64,000 nucleotides of DNA, from positions 372,001 through 436,000 of the forward strand of contig CAWGKC010000005.1 of NCBI GenBank assembly GCA_963823105.1. The letters run 5' to 3'. Origin of the DNA: JAJYKC01 sp963823105 (GTDB lineage Bacteria > Acidobacteriota > Terriglobia > Bryobacterales > Bryobacteraceae). Shown here in pieces: positions 63,145 through 64,000 of this stretch. The number at the start of each line of letters is the position of its first letter. Position 1 is the first letter of the stretch. The notes beneath the pieces are model-generated. The model saw only the letters and a program-made list of their open reading frames with translations. It had not been told where the DNA came from and did not search any database. Made by a program: the position numbers and the translations under genes.

Positions 63145-64000
63145 ATGAGGGGTCTTACCGTGCAACACGAAAATCTGAAGACGAGAAGCGTAATCGCCAC
63201 ATCATTGTGTGTCCTGTCGCTACTCCTGATTGGCCCGGCTTCGTCCTGGGGGCAACAGGTGACGGCGGCGATTACCGGCAAGGTGACGGACCCAACCGGA
63301 GCCCCGATTTTGGGAGCGAAGGTGACGGCCACCGATCTTGAGCGAGGCACTGAGTATCCCACCACAACGAACGCGGATGGTTACTATCGGGTGCCTCAGG
63401 TCACTGTGGGCACGTACACCATTAAGGTCGAGAGTCCAGGTTTTCAGGCGGCTACCCAGTCCAATTTCACCCTGGAGATGAACCAGGTCGCCAAGCTCGA
63501 TTTTCAGCTTCAGGTCGGCAATGTCTCCCAGTCGATCGAAGTCACCAGCGCAGCCCCGGTTCTCCAGACGGAGTCGACCCAGCTCGGTCAGGTGATCGAC
63601 GCGCGCACCAACACCACTCTTCCGCTGGCCACCCGCAACTACGTTCAGTTGACTCTGCTTACCGCGGGAAGCGTACATCCCAGCCCGGCGGATTTCACGG
63701 GCGGCCAGACCACCGCGGGAAGCGGACGCCCCGATGTGAATGGAAACCGCGAGCAGGCCAATAACTTCATCCTCGACGGAATGGATAACAATCAGGTGTC
63801 CGACAACCTGGTCGGATACGCTCCCAGCGTGGACGCGATTCAGGAATTTAACGAGATCACCAACAACGCTCCGGCCGACTTCGGCAACTTCATGGGCGGC
63901 ATCATCAGCACCACCATCAAATCGGGAACGAATACTTATCACGGGGGCTTGTTCGAGTTCCTGCGCAACGACGTTCTCAACGCGAATTCCTGGAGTAACA
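63145..64000 (+). CDS. TonB-dependent receptor, Oar-like, N-terminal part (runs off the window)
   Basis: Translation from the ATG at 63145 gives at least 285 residues: a signal peptide (SLCVLSLLLIGPASSWG), then a CarboxypepD_reg-like domain (ITGKVTDPTGAPILGAKVTA, NADGYYRVPQVTVGTYTIKV), then the plug domain with LPLATRNYVQLTLLTAGS, GRPDVNGNREQANNFILDGM and SVDAIQEFNEITNNAPADFG. This is the start of the large (about 1000 residue) outer-membrane receptors numerous in Acidobacteria, thought to take up oligosaccharides or peptides. The TonB-like gene at 15434 could supply energy. Confidence 0.92.
   Translation, partial: MRGLTVQHENLKTRSVIATSLCVLSLLLIGPASSWGQQVTAAITGKVTDPTGAPILGAKVTATDLERGTEYPTTTNADGYYRVPQVTVGTYTIKVESPGFQAATQSNFTLEMNQVAKLDFQLQVGNVSQSIEVTSAAPVLQTESTQLGQVIDARTNTTLPLATRNYVQLTLLTAGSVHPSPADFTGGQTTAGSGRPDVNGNREQANNFILDGMDNNQVSDNLVGYAPSVDAIQEFNEITNNAPADFGNFMGGIISTTIKSGTNTYHGGLFEFLRNDVLNANSWSN

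Overview
The window looks like a high-GC chromosome segment from an acidobacterium of the Bryobacter/Solibacter type. Indications are the start of an Oar-like TonB-dependent receptor with an N-terminal carboxypeptidase-regulatory-like domain (63145-64000), a membrane-anchored winged-helix regulator of a kind I associate with Acidobacteria (61450-62640), a DUF6807 protein, a GMC oxidoreductase/subunit 3/multiheme cytochrome cluster, a small secreted acidobacterial family protein (26421-26855), and a long GC-rich palindrome inside lptE. The lineage is inferred; no rRNA, tRNA or CRISPR array was seen.

Layout. 1-2651: start of a sulfatase, a beta-propeller lipoprotein and a secreted triple RidA protein. 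2763-6616 (minus): an MFS transporter and the run hypothetical - marR - doxX - mbfA (iron export). 6700-12307: rpsT, then on the minus strand a peptidase and the run psd - pssA - Asd-like - lptE - holA (phospholipid and envelope). 12340-16445 (plus): fabZ - lpxA - lpxI - Gfo/Idh - tonB, a lipid A and envelope operon. 16442-24841: a polysaccharide deacetylase, then a plus-strand run for periplasmic sugar or alcohol oxidation (subunit 3, GMC enzyme, pentaheme cytochrome, DUF362, sugar isomerase-like TIM barrel, SMP-30 lactonase). 24842-34408: an accessory region with a truncated duplicate of the SMP-30 gene, a duplicated non-coding repeat, a DUF433/DUF5615 toxin-antitoxin pair plus two decayed DUF433 copies, a broken HExxH protein, a MarR remnant, a patatin with an extra N-terminal domain, a deaminase-fold protein and a sulfotransferase. 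34409-50544: ArsB-like permease, polytopic membrane protein, MrfA-type helicase, methyltransferase, tatC/tatA, DUF6807, motB/motA, antiporter, nadB, aroB, ubiE/menG, DUF2103. 50590-61441: amidase, ThiF/MoeB-like enzyme, YihY, a sugar-catabolism group (Gfo/Idh, mutarotase-like, fucosidase, hydroxyacid dehydrogenase), threonine/serine dehydratase and Ppx/GppA. 61450-64000: the membrane regulator divergent from the TonB receptor, with a 504-bp control region between.

Assembly quality matters here. At least 14 otherwise well-conserved genes are split by single-base indels, nearly all of them one extra base. In the SMP-30 gene the intact duplicate 3.7 kb away lacks the extra base, and the antiporter gene carries what looks like a compensated pair. 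I read most of these as sequencing or assembly errors (insertion-biased long-read type), so frameshifted genes are listed as one gene with the break position. Genuine decay is more likely in the accessory region.
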